This document shows positions 32,996 to 41,817 of a stretch of DNA of 64,000 bases, in pieces (position 1 is the first letter of the stretch; every line of letters begins with the position of its first letter). Location of the stretch: positions 1 through 64,000 of the forward strand of contig VRUL01000010.1 in the NCBI GenBank assembly GCA_019456145.1, in the 5' to 3' direction. The notes below the pieces were generated by a model. That model was not told the origin of the DNA, made no database searches, and was given only the letters and a program-made list of their open reading frames with translations. A program made the position numbers and the translations under genes. Source of the stretch: Planctomycetota bacterium. GTDB lineage: Bacteria > Planctomycetota > Phycisphaerae > Sedimentisphaerales > Anaerobacaceae.

Positions 32996-34150
32996 ATGGG
33001 ACAACAACTTCTTATAACTAATTGCAGGTTGTTCGATGCCGCTGATGATATACAGATGGTTTCGATTCTTGTTGAAGATGGCGTTATCAGGCAAATCGGG
33101 CAAATCGATGCAGACGCCGGCTTTGATATACTCGATGCGCAAAGGCGAATAGCCGCGCCCGGATTTATCGACGTTCATATTCAGGGGGCGGGCGGTGCCG
33201 ACGTGCTCGATGGGACAGAGAAGGCGCTCTCGGCGATATCACAAACGTGTGCGCGATATGGTACGACGAGCTTTTTAGCGACGACCGTATACAACGCGAA
33301 CGGGGACAATGAACACCTGGCATTAGCTGCTGAGTGTACAGGCCGAGACCTGGGCGGGGCGGACCTTGTCGGTATTCATCTTGAGGGGCCGTTTATCTCG
33401 GAGAATAAACGAGGTATGATACAGCCGGGTTGTATATGCGAGCCATCAATGGAGGTTCTTGATAAGATTCTGGAGATGACAGGTGGACATCTTGCAATGA
33501 TGACGGTTGCGCCGGAGGTTGAGGGCAGCTTGGAGATAATTCATCGGCTGGCCGATTCTAATATCGTGGCCTCATTCGCACACTCGGAGGCGGATTACGA
33601 GCAGACTGTGGCGGGAATTGAGGCGGGGATTTCACATGTGACACATCTTTTTAACGCGATGTCCGGCATTCATCATCGTTCGCCGGGGCCGCTGGTTGCT
33701 ATTTTCGAAAGCGAAGAGATAACCGCACAGCTTATCGCCGACGGTGTGCATATACATCAATCCGTTCTGAAATTTGCATTCGAAACGCTCGGGCCGAATC
33801 GGGTCATACTAATCACGGATGGGATGCAGGCGATGGGACTTCCGGACGGCAAATATATCTATAACGGCGTCGAATACGAATCCAAAGATGGAGCTGCCAG
33901 ATACAAAGACGGGACGTTAATAGGTACGGCTCTGGGCCTGAGCGAACTGTTGAAAAGACTTATCAGCTTTACAGGTTGCAGTCTTGACGTTGCTGTCAAG
34001 ACGGTTACGGAAAATCCAGCGAAGGTATTGGGTCTTGTGGACAGGAAAGGTTCGATAGCTGTCGGTAAAGACGCTGATTTGGTGCTTTTGGACGAGGACC
34101 TTTCTGTGGGCGCGACAATTGTCGGCGGCAAGATTGTTTTTGGAAAGTGA
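32996..34150 (+). CDS. nagA: N-acetylglucosamine-6-phosphate deacetylase
   Basis: The protein has about 384 residues. The ATG at 32996 (MGQQLLITNCRLFD) is chosen; an ATG at 32948 overlaps comF. Amidohydrolase features: GFIDVHIQGAGGADVLDG, GIHLEGPFISENKRG (metal ligand Glu), SFAHSEADYEQT, THLFNAMSGIHHRSPG, and LITDGMQAMGLPDG (catalytic Asp). It removes acetate from GlcNAc-6-phosphate in the cytoplasm, feeding amino-sugar recycling or chitin/peptidoglycan use. It follows comF by 25 bp. Confidence 0.95.
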   Translation: MGQQLLITNCRLFDAADDIQMVSILVEDGVIRQIGQIDADAGFDILDAQRRIAAPGFIDVHIQGAGGADVLDGTEKALSAISQTCARYGTTSFLATTVYNANGDNEHLALAAECTGRDLGGADLVGIHLEGPFISENKRGMIQPGCICEPSMEVLDKILEMTGGHLAMMTVAPEVEGSLEIIHRLADSNIVASFAHSEADYEQTVAGIEAGISHVTHLFNAMSGIHHRSPGPLVAIFESEEITAQLIADGVHIHQSVLKFAFETLGPNRVILITDGMQAMGLPDGKYIYNGVEYESKDGAARYKDGTLIGTALGLSELLKRLISFTGCSLDVAVKTVTENPAKVLGLVDRKGSIAVGKDADLVLLDEDLSVGATIVGGKIVFGK

Positions 34151-34187
34151 GTTTTCAGGGACAACCAGTAAAACCGGATTATTTAAG

Positions 34188-35666
34188 TCAATTTACGCGC
34201 ACATGCAGGTGGCCAACGGCTTGGTACCCATGCTCATCACTGCGTTTTACGGTAACAATATAATCCCCGGGCTTTTCATACCGATGTTTGGTCAGGGCAT
34301 AACCGGCCGGGTTATGCTGATTCGCATTGCCATCTGATCGCACCTTAACCGGGTCGCTGCCATCCCCAAAATCCCACACTTCCCAGCCATGTTGTGTTCC
34401 GAAGGAGCGGACCTTAAAGGCCACTTCATCGCCTGCCTTCAGGCCGAACGTGGGATAATAATTCGCATGAATGGCCGGCGGCACACGTTCGGGGTGCTTG
34501 CGGTCGATTACATAAACCACGGCAAAATCGTATGCGAAATTCCCCGCCGAATCCGTCACCTTCACAATCTCGCTGTATTCACCCGCCCGCTCATACACCC
34601 GCTCGATCTTACCGCCGGCGGCTTTGGTCCCATCGCAGAATGTCCACTGGTATTTAGCAATCTTTCCCGTCCTGGACCAGCTCTTGGAAGCGTCAAGTTG
34701 TACTGTCTGGCCGGTGAAGACTAAATGATGAGGTCTGGCCACCGCGATAATCTCAGGGCTGTATTGCTGCTGATACGCCTGCCAGATGAATGCGTAGCCG
34801 TTCTGCGTGCCCCACATGCCCGAAGGCTGGCGGGACTTGATATCGAAATGCAAATGCGACCAGCCGCCGCTGCCGCCTTCCTTGCCGACCAGACCGATTC
34901 TCTGACCCATCTTCACTCGCTTGCCCGGAATCACCGGGGTTGCGATCATCTGTAGATGGCTATATCGATAGTACCAGCCTCGGTCGTCGAGAATGTAAAC
35001 CACATCGTATCGCGGCTCGACCGGCGTGTCCTTATGGCCTTCGAGTACGTGATCAGCCACCGAAACGACTAATCCGTCGGTTGCCGCGACGACCTCCACG
35101 ACCCCTTCGGAACCTCCGAAGTCCAGGCCGTAGTGATAGTAGACGTTCTTCTGGCCGGGTATATCACAGGCGTTGACATAACATGGTACATTGGCCATCT
35201 GGGTATCGTTAGCGAACCACTTCTGCTTTACCGGGTAAATGAAAGTGCCGGGGCGAATCCATGGCGATTTGGCCGGCCAGAGCCTCAAGCGAGCATCTTT
35301 AACGAGACCCCATGCGTTGGCTTTGCTGCTGTTTTGCACATAGCCCTTTGTGACCGGACAATCAATCTGTACTCCGCCTATGGCTCTGGGCAGATGATAC
35401 GTCGAAGAGACCAGGGACACCGTTTGGCCGTTGACTTTTATTTTGACCTGCGCCTTTCGCACTGCGTTACGGACCGAGTCGCGCTTTTCGGTTAACTCCA
35501 GAAGCGTTACTGTTGCCCTTGTACCGTCGTGGAGTGTAACCTTGCGCGTTTGGCCCACATCCAGATCGACCGTGCGCACAAGGGATTCTATTTTCGCCGC
35601 GGCAAGGGCGGATGATGCTAAAAAGCAGGCCAAAATGAAGACTGTGATTCTATGATTCGCATGCAT
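34188..35666 (-). CDS. Secreted M23 metallopeptidase with two PKD domains
   Basis: The protein has 492 residues with a signal peptide (ITVFILACFLASSALAAA). The LytM/M23 core, residues ~175-300, has the zinc ligands in HYGLDFGG and SHLHFDI, plus RYSHLQMIATPVIPGKRVKMGQRIGLVG. Two PKD-like domains follow (IAKYQWTFCDG...Y and GWEVWDFGDGSDPV). Such proteins cut peptidoglycan or other surface peptides. The PKD pair may bind polysaccharide or protein. AGGAGAACAAAAA precedes the ATG. Convergent with nagA. Confidence 0.9.
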   Translation of the reverse strand: MHANHRITVFILACFLASSALAAAKIESLVRTVDLDVGQTRKVTLHDGTRATVTLLELTEKRDSVRNAVRKAQVKIKVNGQTVSLVSSTYHLPRAIGGVQIDCPVTKGYVQNSSKANAWGLVKDARLRLWPAKSPWIRPGTFIYPVKQKWFANDTQMANVPCYVNACDIPGQKNVYYHYGLDFGGSEGVVEVVAATDGLVVSVADHVLEGHKDTPVEPRYDVVYILDDRGWYYRYSHLQMIATPVIPGKRVKMGQRIGLVGKEGGSGGWSHLHFDIKSRQPSGMWGTQNGYAFIWQAYQQQYSPEIIAVARPHHLVFTGQTVQLDASKSWSRTGKIAKYQWTFCDGTKAAGGKIERVYERAGEYSEIVKVTDSAGNFAYDFAVVYVIDRKHPERVPPAIHANYYPTFGLKAGDEVAFKVRSFGTQHGWEVWDFGDGSDPVKVRSDGNANQHNPAGYALTKHRYEKPGDYIVTVKRSDEHGYQAVGHLHVRVN

Positions 35667-35775
35667 TTTTTTGTTCTCCTTTAGGAGTTAAGGAATTCAG
35701 CCCTCCCGCTTAACCTGATAAGGAAATGTCTTTTTGCCGGCGTTACCCTCCACCGATGACTGCTAAACAATAGAG

Positions 35776-36552
35776 CTATAGTTGTTCGTATCTTATGACG
35801 GCGCGGTAAATGCCGTTGATTCGTTTTCCATCGATGATGGTAGGAGGATATTTTTCGTTTCTCGGCTGGAGTCGGACTTTGTTTTTCGGCTCGAAAAAGG
35901 CCCTTTTGAAAGTTGTTTCATGGGGCATTTTAAAACGGATGAAGCAATCGTCGCCGCTGTGAACCTCGGCCGCGGGAGAGAAGACGATGATGTCTCCTTC
36001 CTGGAATTTATTCTCCATGGAATCTCCGACAACGCGGACGGCGAAGGCATTGGGGTCGTGCAAATCTGGACAGCGGACGTAATCATCAGCAATGCCGACA
36101 GGATAGTCCAGGTCGTTGAAATCAGTAGGGTATCCTGCGGAGACTTTGTTTATAACGGGTATCATTAGGCCTGCCGACAAAGGTTTGAGCCCCTTTTTGG
36201 TGTCCAGATCGCTTTTTTTAAGGAGCCAATTGAGGTTTCTCGGCTTGTTTTTTTTGCTCATGAGGTTCTTTACGAACTGTCGCCATTTCTGATTCTCGGC
36301 CTCGGCCGATTCGTATTTTTTGCGGATGTCAGACGGCATGCTTTCCATGTGTGCTATGTGGAGTAGCAGGCCTGACTTAAACTTGAGAACCTTTTCGAGC
36401 TTTCTCAGGAGCTTGTCGCTGGGGGGGTTGTCGACCTTGCCGGTCTCGATGGTAGAGAGATACGGCTTTGAAAAATCGATGCGATTGCTGACCTCTTCGA
36501 GCGTCAGGTTCAACTCTTCACGTTTCTTTCTTATTATTCGACCTAATGACAT
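35776..36552 (-). CDS. XRE-family regulator with S24 (LexA-like) peptidase domain
   Basis: The protein has 258 residues. The helix-turn-helix is at residues ~6-60 (REELNLTLEEVSNRIDFSKPYLSTIETGK). The C-terminal S24 domain (VISKVSAG-type entry, then VVGDSMENKFQEGDIIVFSP) contains the serine nucleophile of GDSM; Lys in TFKRAFF is the probable general base. This layout matches phage CI-like or stress repressors that self-cleave on RecA activation. No prophage genes are near, so it is probably a host regulator. A weak TTGCAT/TAAAAT promoter lies next to the start. Confidence 0.9.
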   Translation of the reverse strand: MSLGRIIRKKREELNLTLEEVSNRIDFSKPYLSTIETGKVDNPPSDKLLRKLEKVLKFKSGLLLHIAHMESMPSDIRKKYESAEAENQKWRQFVKNLMSKKNKPRNLNWLLKKSDLDTKKGLKPLSAGLMIPVINKVSAGYPTDFNDLDYPVGIADDYVRCPDLHDPNAFAVRVVGDSMENKFQEGDIIVFSPAAEVHSGDDCFIRFKMPHETTFKRAFFEPKNKVRLQPRNEKYPPTIIDGKRINGIYRAVIRYEQL

Positions 36553-36626
36553 ATTCCCAATTTTACCCTTATTAGAATCAAATGCAAGTTAAAGTTGGAT
36601 AAAAATTTAACAAAAAACATTTTTTT

Positions 36627-37187
36627 TCATGAAATCAAGTGCTCGATGAGGATTTTCAGGCCCAGGGCGATCAAAACGATGCCTCCGATGGCTTCAATCC
36701 GGCCTTCGAAGAAGTGGCCGACTTTCTTGCCGATGTACACTCCAAGATACGAGAGTGCGAATGTTATCAGACCTATGATTACGACGGCAACCACGATTGA
36801 GACTTTCAAAAGTGGAAGTGTTATGCCTACGGCCAAGGCGTCGATACTGGTGGCAACCGAAAGGAAGAGCAGGACTACCATGTTGGCGGGGTTGGAATTT
36901 TTGTCTGTGGGGGCGATTTTGAAAGATTCGTAAAACATTTTTCCACCGACGGCGGCCAGGAGTCCAAAGGCGATCCAATGGTCGTAATCCGCTATGTGGT
37001 CTTTTATGGTCAGTCCTGCCAGCGAACCAATCAATGGCATAAAGGCCTGGAAGCCGCCGAAGAAAAGGGCCATCCGAAAGGCGTGCTTTACCTCTAACTT
37101 CCTGAAGGCAGCGCCGCTGACAATAGAGACGGCAAAGGCATCCATTGCCAAAGCCAGAGCGACGATTATGATTGTGATTAAGCCCAT
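36627..37187 (-). CDS. mntP: Manganese efflux pump MntP
   Basis: The protein has 186 residues, the family length, with six predicted helices. The duplicated motif containing a membrane aspartate is clear: ALALAMDAFAVSIVSG in helix 1 and ATSIDALAVGITLPLL in helix 4. It exports Mn2+. The gene lies 22 bp downstream of the DUF6141-like gene, in the same direction. No yybP-ykoY-type Mn riboswitch is visible in front. Confidence 0.93.
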   Translation of the reverse strand: MGLITIIIVALALAMDAFAVSIVSGAAFRKLEVKHAFRMALFFGGFQAFMPLIGSLAGLTIKDHIADYDHWIAFGLLAAVGGKMFYESFKIAPTDKNSNPANMVVLLFLSVATSIDALAVGITLPLLKVSIVVAVVIIGLITFALSYLGVYIGKKVGHFFEGRIEAIGGIVLIALGLKILIEHLIS

Positions 37188-37209
37188 AACAGGCGCCTTT
37201 TTGATATCG

Positions 37210-37698
37210 CTACTTTTGTTTTAGCATCTGGTCGATAGCTGCGACGAGGTCATCGGGTTTCTGTGAGCCGATGAGAAGTTTCTTGCCGTTTGTTAGTACG
37301 AGTTGTACGCCTTTGTTGCCGCTTGCATTGTAGACCTTACCTTTGTTGCCGAAACCATGTTTTATGCCCCAGCCGCCATATTCAAGCATCGGTTTATAGG
37401 TACGGGCATAATATTGCTCTAAGTCCGCTGCTCCAAATTTCTTGTAACGAATGTGAACTGGAAAAAAACGTACATATAAACCATCAGGGTGGACCTCGGT
37501 TTCCATTTTAAATGTCAAAAAAAGAACCAAAAATAGTATCGGCAGACCTATTCCAAGACTTCGTACGATAGATTGCTCCGGTGGTACTGCGTATAGTGTA
37601 ATAACCGCAGAAAATCCTATAGCACAAACAAGCAACAAATAACACCACAAACTGAATCTCTGCACTTCGGTAAATATTACTTCATTCTCTTCGGCCAT
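37210..37698 (-). CDS. Membrane protein, DUF6141-like
   Basis: The protein has 162 residues. Two adjacent membrane helices near the N-terminus (WCYLLLVCAIGFSAVITLYAV, GIGLPILFLVLFLTFKM) precede a soluble domain with GGWGIKHGFGNKGKVYNASGNKGVQL and KKLLIGSQKPDDL. That pattern is the one I associate with DUF6141; the family name is from memory. Its function is unknown. It lies upstream of mntP. Confidence 0.7.
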   Translation of the reverse strand: MAEENEVIFTEVQRFSLWCYLLLVCAIGFSAVITLYAVPPEQSIVRSLGIGLPILFLVLFLTFKMETEVHPDGLYVRFFPVHIRYKKFGAADLEQYYARTYKPMLEYGGWGIKHGFGNKGKVYNASGNKGVQLVLTNGKKLLIGSQKPDDLVAAIDQMLKQK

Positions 37699-37720
37699 TT
37701 TTTATTCTTTCAGTATTGTG

Positions 37721-38557
37721 CTACGGCTTACAGAGTTTGCATGGTCTTTTGCCGGCTTGTGTTGCTTTTTCCCTGGTGCTGAAAGTTACGAGATTTGCCG
37801 GTTTTATTCTCTTTGCCGAACTACAGTCGGCCTTGTGAAAGACCTTGCTGTTTTTGGAAGCCACGAATTTTTGTTCGGCTGTTGCCGGTTTAACAGGTGG
37901 TTTAATTTGCCTGGTGGGGACTGTTATCAAAGCGGCAATGTCATTGGCGTTTGGGGGGCGCTTGCCCGGCGGATTAGCGATGCGGTAATCTTCGATGAAT
38001 GAATCGACCTGCTCCAGAACTACCTTAGTAACTGTGGGAGGCGTATTCTGGATTGATACCGTCTGCATCTGTGAGGTCTTTTTCCAGACATCGGCGTGGA
38101 AATGGAGGTTCGGCTGGGCCTGTAAAGCCACAGTTCGTACAAGGGAGGTTTGAATACGGAATATGTACTGTTGCGAATCATCGAGCTTGAGCATATCTAT
38201 ATCAACTCTAAGCTCACTGAGCTCCGAAATATTGAGTCCAACTGTGATCACTGTCTTGATATTGCCGACTACTTTTATACCGGTTTCGAGAAGCCTATTC
38301 ATTACCCTTGTTTCAAGTTCTTTCCAAACCAAACCATTTTTTTGGGGATCGTCGATGTCGGGCGTCACGCTAACATACTGTTTGTTTATAGCAATACCAA
38401 CATACAGTTTATCTATGCCGGCGAGCTCGGGGTGAGCCCGGCCAATCAATATACCAGTCGGATCTTCCGGCAGAAGCGGCTCTACCTTTGCAAAAGCGGG
38501 GACAGATAAGATAGTGATAAGGGCAGCCAAAATGAGATGATGGTTTCTGATGTTCAT
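37721..38557 (-). CDS. Exported protein with C-terminal Ada-like zinc motif
   Basis: The protein has 278 residues. A signal peptide (ILAALITILSVPAFA) is followed by a ~190-residue domain I do not recognise (LYVGIAINKQYVSVTPDIDD, ELRVDIDMLKLDDSQQYIF). A proline-rich linker leads to a C-terminal KFVASKNSKVFHKADCSSAKRI...GKRPCKLCKP. The C-terminal part has the Cys/His layout of Ada-type or nuclease-linked zinc domains (HxxDC...CKLC). AGGAGAGGAAAATT precedes the ATG. Role unknown. Confidence 0.75.
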   Translation of the reverse strand: MNIRNHHLILAALITILSVPAFAKVEPLLPEDPTGILIGRAHPELAGIDKLYVGIAINKQYVSVTPDIDDPQKNGLVWKELETRVMNRLLETGIKVVGNIKTVITVGLNISELSELRVDIDMLKLDDSQQYIFRIQTSLVRTVALQAQPNLHFHADVWKKTSQMQTVSIQNTPPTVTKVVLEQVDSFIEDYRIANPPGKRPPNANDIAALITVPTRQIKPPVKPATAEQKFVASKNSKVFHKADCSSAKRIKPANLVTFSTREKATQAGKRPCKLCKP

Positions 38558-38592
38558 AATTTTCCTCTCCTTTCGATATATTAGTTAAGAAG

Positions 38593-38637
38593 CCCGTAAT
38601 AAATCGGGGGCTAAACAAATTCCCAAATAAATTTGGG
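38593..38637. repeat. Two GGCTAAA-type hairpins
   Basis: CCCG-TAATAAAT-CGGG with a following GGCTAAAC, then CCCAAAT-AA-ATTTGGG (38622-38637) with a following GGGCTCAAC. They share spacing and the AATAAATT core with 30249-30268. They lie between the TIM-barrel gene and the 37721 gene. Confidence 0.7.
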
Positions 38638-38656
38638 GGCTCAACAGGTTGTAAGC

Positions 38657-39616
38657 TTATCTAATACCCAATGCTTTGTTTACGGCAGCTTTGGTTTTAT
38701 CCATGCCGATTTCAGCTACGGTAAGCGCATCCTGCTTCCAATAGCCGGGATTGAACAGCTCCAGTGACAGGATGGCGCGGCTGCCGGTGGCGCACAGGTT
38801 GCGGATGATTTTGGTAAGCGGCGCGATGCCGTCGCCGGGCATGACGCGGTCACGGTCGCTAATCCTGTCGCGGGGCGGATCGGCGGGGTAATCGTTCAAA
38901 TGAAAAACCTGGATTGCGCCGGGGCTGATTTGCTTTAGGCCGGTGAAGTCCGAGCCTCCCCTGTAGATGTGATAGACGTCTGGCAGGAAGCAGGCTTTGG
39001 GGTGGCCGCTTTCGATTACTACGAACATGCACTGTCCCAATCGGTGCAGGTTCTTCGAAGAGCCCCATAGCTCAATCTGGGGGACAACACCGAATTTGTC
39101 GCCGAGTTCCAGGAGCGCGCGATACCGCTCGGCGGCTTTCATAAGGTCGAGCCCCGGTTCTCTTGTGGCGCCGGCAGGCGGTGCGGCGATGCGTTTGCCG
39201 CCAATTTGAGCCAATATGTCCATATCACGCTTTGCCTGTTCGAAGCCTTTGGCACGCTCGGTGTCGTCGTCTATAATCCATCGGAAAAAGCTGATGGCGC
39301 TTTCGACGGTCAAGCCGAGGTCCGCGATGTGCTTGCGCAGGTCCTTTAGACTTCCGCCTGCCCCTGCGTATTCGTGTATTTTATGTACCCAGGGCTCGAT
39401 GGCCTTGTAGCCGGCCTTTGCGGCGATTTCGATTTCTTTATCCAAAGTTAGCTTTTGCCCGCGGATAGTGCTGGTGTTGAGGCAGTATTTGAAAGGCACT
39501 GGGGGAGCGGCGGCGGCTTTGGCTGTTTTGTCGCCGATTACGGTGGTAGTTACGGCGGCGACGGCGGCACCCGTGCCGGCCAGTAATTGTCGTCGTGAAA
39601 TGTTACGTTTAGTCAT
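38657..39616 (-). CDS. Tat-exported sugar phosphate isomerase/epimerase-like TIM-barrel protein
   Basis: The protein has 319 residues. Twin-arginine signal: ISRRQLLAGTGAAVAAVTTTVIG. The AP-endonuclease-2/xylose-isomerase fold shows EIEIAAKAGYKAIEPWVH near residue 65, PQIELWGSSKNL, CFLPDVYHIYRGGSDF, FHLNDYPADPPRDRISDRDRVMPGDG and AILSLELFNPGYW, which give the Glu/His/Asp metal ligands. Related proteins epimerise or isomerise sugars. Periplasmic placement fits other exported sugar enzymes in this window. The ribosome binding site (AGGAGGAGT) is strong. Confidence 0.88.
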   Translation of the reverse strand: MTKRNISRRQLLAGTGAAVAAVTTTVIGDKTAKAAAAPPVPFKYCLNTSTIRGQKLTLDKEIEIAAKAGYKAIEPWVHKIHEYAGAGGSLKDLRKHIADLGLTVESAISFFRWIIDDDTERAKGFEQAKRDMDILAQIGGKRIAAPPAGATREPGLDLMKAAERYRALLELGDKFGVVPQIELWGSSKNLHRLGQCMFVVIESGHPKACFLPDVYHIYRGGSDFTGLKQISPGAIQVFHLNDYPADPPRDRISDRDRVMPGDGIAPLTKIIRNLCATGSRAILSLELFNPGYWKQDALTVAEIGMDKTKAAVNKALGIR

Positions 39617-39657
39617 AAATGACTCCTCCTTTTGTAAATTTCCGGTTGTACATAAGT

Positions 39658-39966
39658 TTATGCTATAAGCGCAAAGGCATCATTAACATCCATGCCTTCT
39701 TTGATACCGAGGTCTTTTGCTTTTTCATTTGCCGATGTTACTTTTCGATTCGGGAAACGGTCGAGCGTTCCTATAGGGTTGTCGGGAGTGCTTTCGACAA
39801 TTGCCGCTGCGGCGCCATAACCCTGGCAGGCCTGGACATCTATGGCAGGACAGGCAAGGAAGCCTTTAGAGCCCGCAACTAATAAAATGTTGAAACCGGA
39901 CCATTTTGTCTGCACGCCCTCGACGAGACCATTGGGGGTTTTATATGTCATTGTGTTTATCTGCAT
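39658..39966 (-). CDS. DUF1805 family protein
   Basis: The protein has about 102 residues. The ATG at 39966 is chosen for GGAGAAAACA just upstream. The sequence (VEGVQTKWSGFNILLVAGSKGFLACPAIDVQACQGYGAAAAIV) fits DUF1805 (YunC-like), an alpha/beta single-domain family of unknown function. It sits between the TIM-barrel and phosphomannomutase genes in the same direction. Confidence 0.8.
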   Translation of the reverse strand: MQINTMTYKTPNGLVEGVQTKWSGFNILLVAGSKGFLACPAIDVQACQGYGAAAAIVESTPDNPIGTLDRFPNRKVTSANEKAKDLGIKEGMDVNDAFALIA

Positions 39967-40032
39967 TGTTTTCTCCATGGCCAAACGCTTTTGCAGCAAA
40001 ATCTAATCACCGGTCAGCAAGCGATGTTCATA

Positions 40033-41403
40033 TCATATCGGCGTTCCGAGCTGCTGTTCGATTTCGTCAAGTTTTTCGTTGAGCATGTCTTTTGTCTTCG
40101 CCTCGACGTTGAGCCGGAGGAACGGTTCGGTATTGCTGGGGCGACAATTAAGCCACCAGTCTTTATACTGGACCGAGACGCCGTCCAGGTAGTCGATTTG
40201 CGCGTCACTGTATCTTCTTGCAAGCTCATCCATTCTCGCATTTTTGTCCTCTACCTTGAAGTTTATCTCGCCGCTGTGGAAGTACCTTCGCAAGGGCTGG
40301 ATGAGCTGACTGATCGGCACGTCGGCCTCTGTGATGATGTTCAATACGTGCACGAGTGTGATGGCCGCCGAATCGGCGCAGTAGTTGTCCCGATAATAGA
40401 AGTGGCCTGAAAGTTCGCCTCCGAAAACAGCGTGTGAGTCCCGCATTGCCTTTTTTATAAAGGAGTGTCCGACCCTTTCTCTTCGAGGCGTTCCTCCATT
40501 TTGTATAATTTCTTCAGCGACAACCCAACTGCTGCGCAAATCATAAACGACAGTTGCCCTTGGATTGACCTTAAGAAAATACGGCACCATTAAAGCTGTC
40601 AGCAAATCACAACCTATGCTGGTACCTTTCTGGTCTACCATCTTCATCCTGTCGGCGTCACCATCGAAGCAAATCCCGAAATCGCACCTTTCTTTTTTTA
40701 CGGTTTTTTTTACCTGAGCGAGATTCTTTTCAACCAGGGGGTCCGGCTCATGTATGAATGTTCCTGTGTGCTCGAAGTTAATCGGTATTATTTCTATCGG
40801 CAGGTCGCTGAAAACAGCGGGGATCATTTTTCCTGCCATTCCGTTCGAAGCATCAATTGCGATTTTCAGGACTTTTTTCGTCGGTCGGCGAAACTTCAGC
40901 ACATGATTTCTGTATTCCCCGGTCAAATCACGCTTCTTAACCGAACCTGCGCCTTGTGCTTTTGTGTGAGGCAAAGCCGAAGCGATATGCTGTATATCTT
41001 TTAAGCCGGTGTCAGTACCGATTGGCAAGGCAGCGAGCCCTGATATTTTGAAGCCGTTATACCTGGCGGGATTATGCGAAGCGGTAACCTGTACGCCGCC
41101 ACAGGTGCCGAGATGATTGATTGCAAAATACATCTGGGGGGTGTCAATCATTCCAATATCAATGACATTTGTCCCAGTGTCATTCATACCTTTAATAAGT
41201 GCACGGGTCAGCGGTTCGCTGTGCGTTCTCATGTCATGTCCGACACATACTGACTGGGCATTTGCCTGTCCTCTCTGGTAACCTCGAAGCAGGGAACGCA
41301 AAAATCGTGCTGTGGCGTAGCCTATTTTCCACGCGGCCACTTCATCGAGCTGGTCGGGATAAATGCCTCTTATATCGTATGCCTTGAAGATTGCAGGGTC
41401 CAT
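40033..41403 (-). CDS. Phosphomannomutase/phosphoglucomutase
   Basis: The protein has about 456 residues. Start ATG at 41403, after CCAGGAGTATATAAA. It has the four-domain alpha-D-phosphohexomutase features: FKAYDIRGIYPDQL at the N-terminus, the phosphoserine loop VTASHNPARYNGFK, the metal loop CFDGDADRM, the sugar-binding FGGELSGHFYYRD, and the phosphate-binding SNTEPFLRLNVEA. It interconverts hexose 1- and 6-phosphates for exopolysaccharide or LPS precursors. Its size suits an AlgC/ManB-type enzyme. Confidence 0.94.
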   Translation of the reverse strand: MDPAIFKAYDIRGIYPDQLDEVAAWKIGYATARFLRSLLRGYQRGQANAQSVCVGHDMRTHSEPLTRALIKGMNDTGTNVIDIGMIDTPQMYFAINHLGTCGGVQVTASHNPARYNGFKISGLAALPIGTDTGLKDIQHIASALPHTKAQGAGSVKKRDLTGEYRNHVLKFRRPTKKVLKIAIDASNGMAGKMIPAVFSDLPIEIIPINFEHTGTFIHEPDPLVEKNLAQVKKTVKKERCDFGICFDGDADRMKMVDQKGTSIGCDLLTALMVPYFLKVNPRATVVYDLRSSWVVAEEIIQNGGTPRRERVGHSFIKKAMRDSHAVFGGELSGHFYYRDNYCADSAAITLVHVLNIITEADVPISQLIQPLRRYFHSGEINFKVEDKNARMDELARRYSDAQIDYLDGVSVQYKDWWLNCRPSNTEPFLRLNVEAKTKDMLNEKLDEIEQQLGTPI

Positions 41404-41817
41404 TTTATATACTCCTGGATATTTATCCTGTAGTATAAAAATGTAAGTATAAAAATGCAAATATGAAAATTACATTTCAAAAAGCAAAAAACCGATGATT
41501 ATCGAAACTAACTATAATAACCGGTTAATTAGTCAGAGGTTAATTAAAATTGCACGAACCGGCCGGCCGGATTGGGCATTGATTATAAGTGTTATATATA
41601 CAAGGAGTTAAGCCAATTTGCCATTCTTGAGCCTTGGCTTGACTCGAATGTAAAATCCGTGAAAGAATTCTTCCCCGTTAAGTGTAGATTATCCTGATTC
41701 TCAGGCCAGATGCCCGGCTCTGCTGTGGATGAGAAGTCAAGACGGTCGGTTCGATTAAATAAGTTACCCGCAAAGTGCGCTGAACAGGAATTCTCTACAG
41801 GATGGAGGGGGGCAAGA
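41404..41817. other. Intergenic region without a visible gene
   Basis: The 414 bases are AT-rich near the mutase start (repeated ATAAAAATG-type words) and otherwise unremarkable. No gene, hairpin or repeat family member is supported here. Confidence 0.5.
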
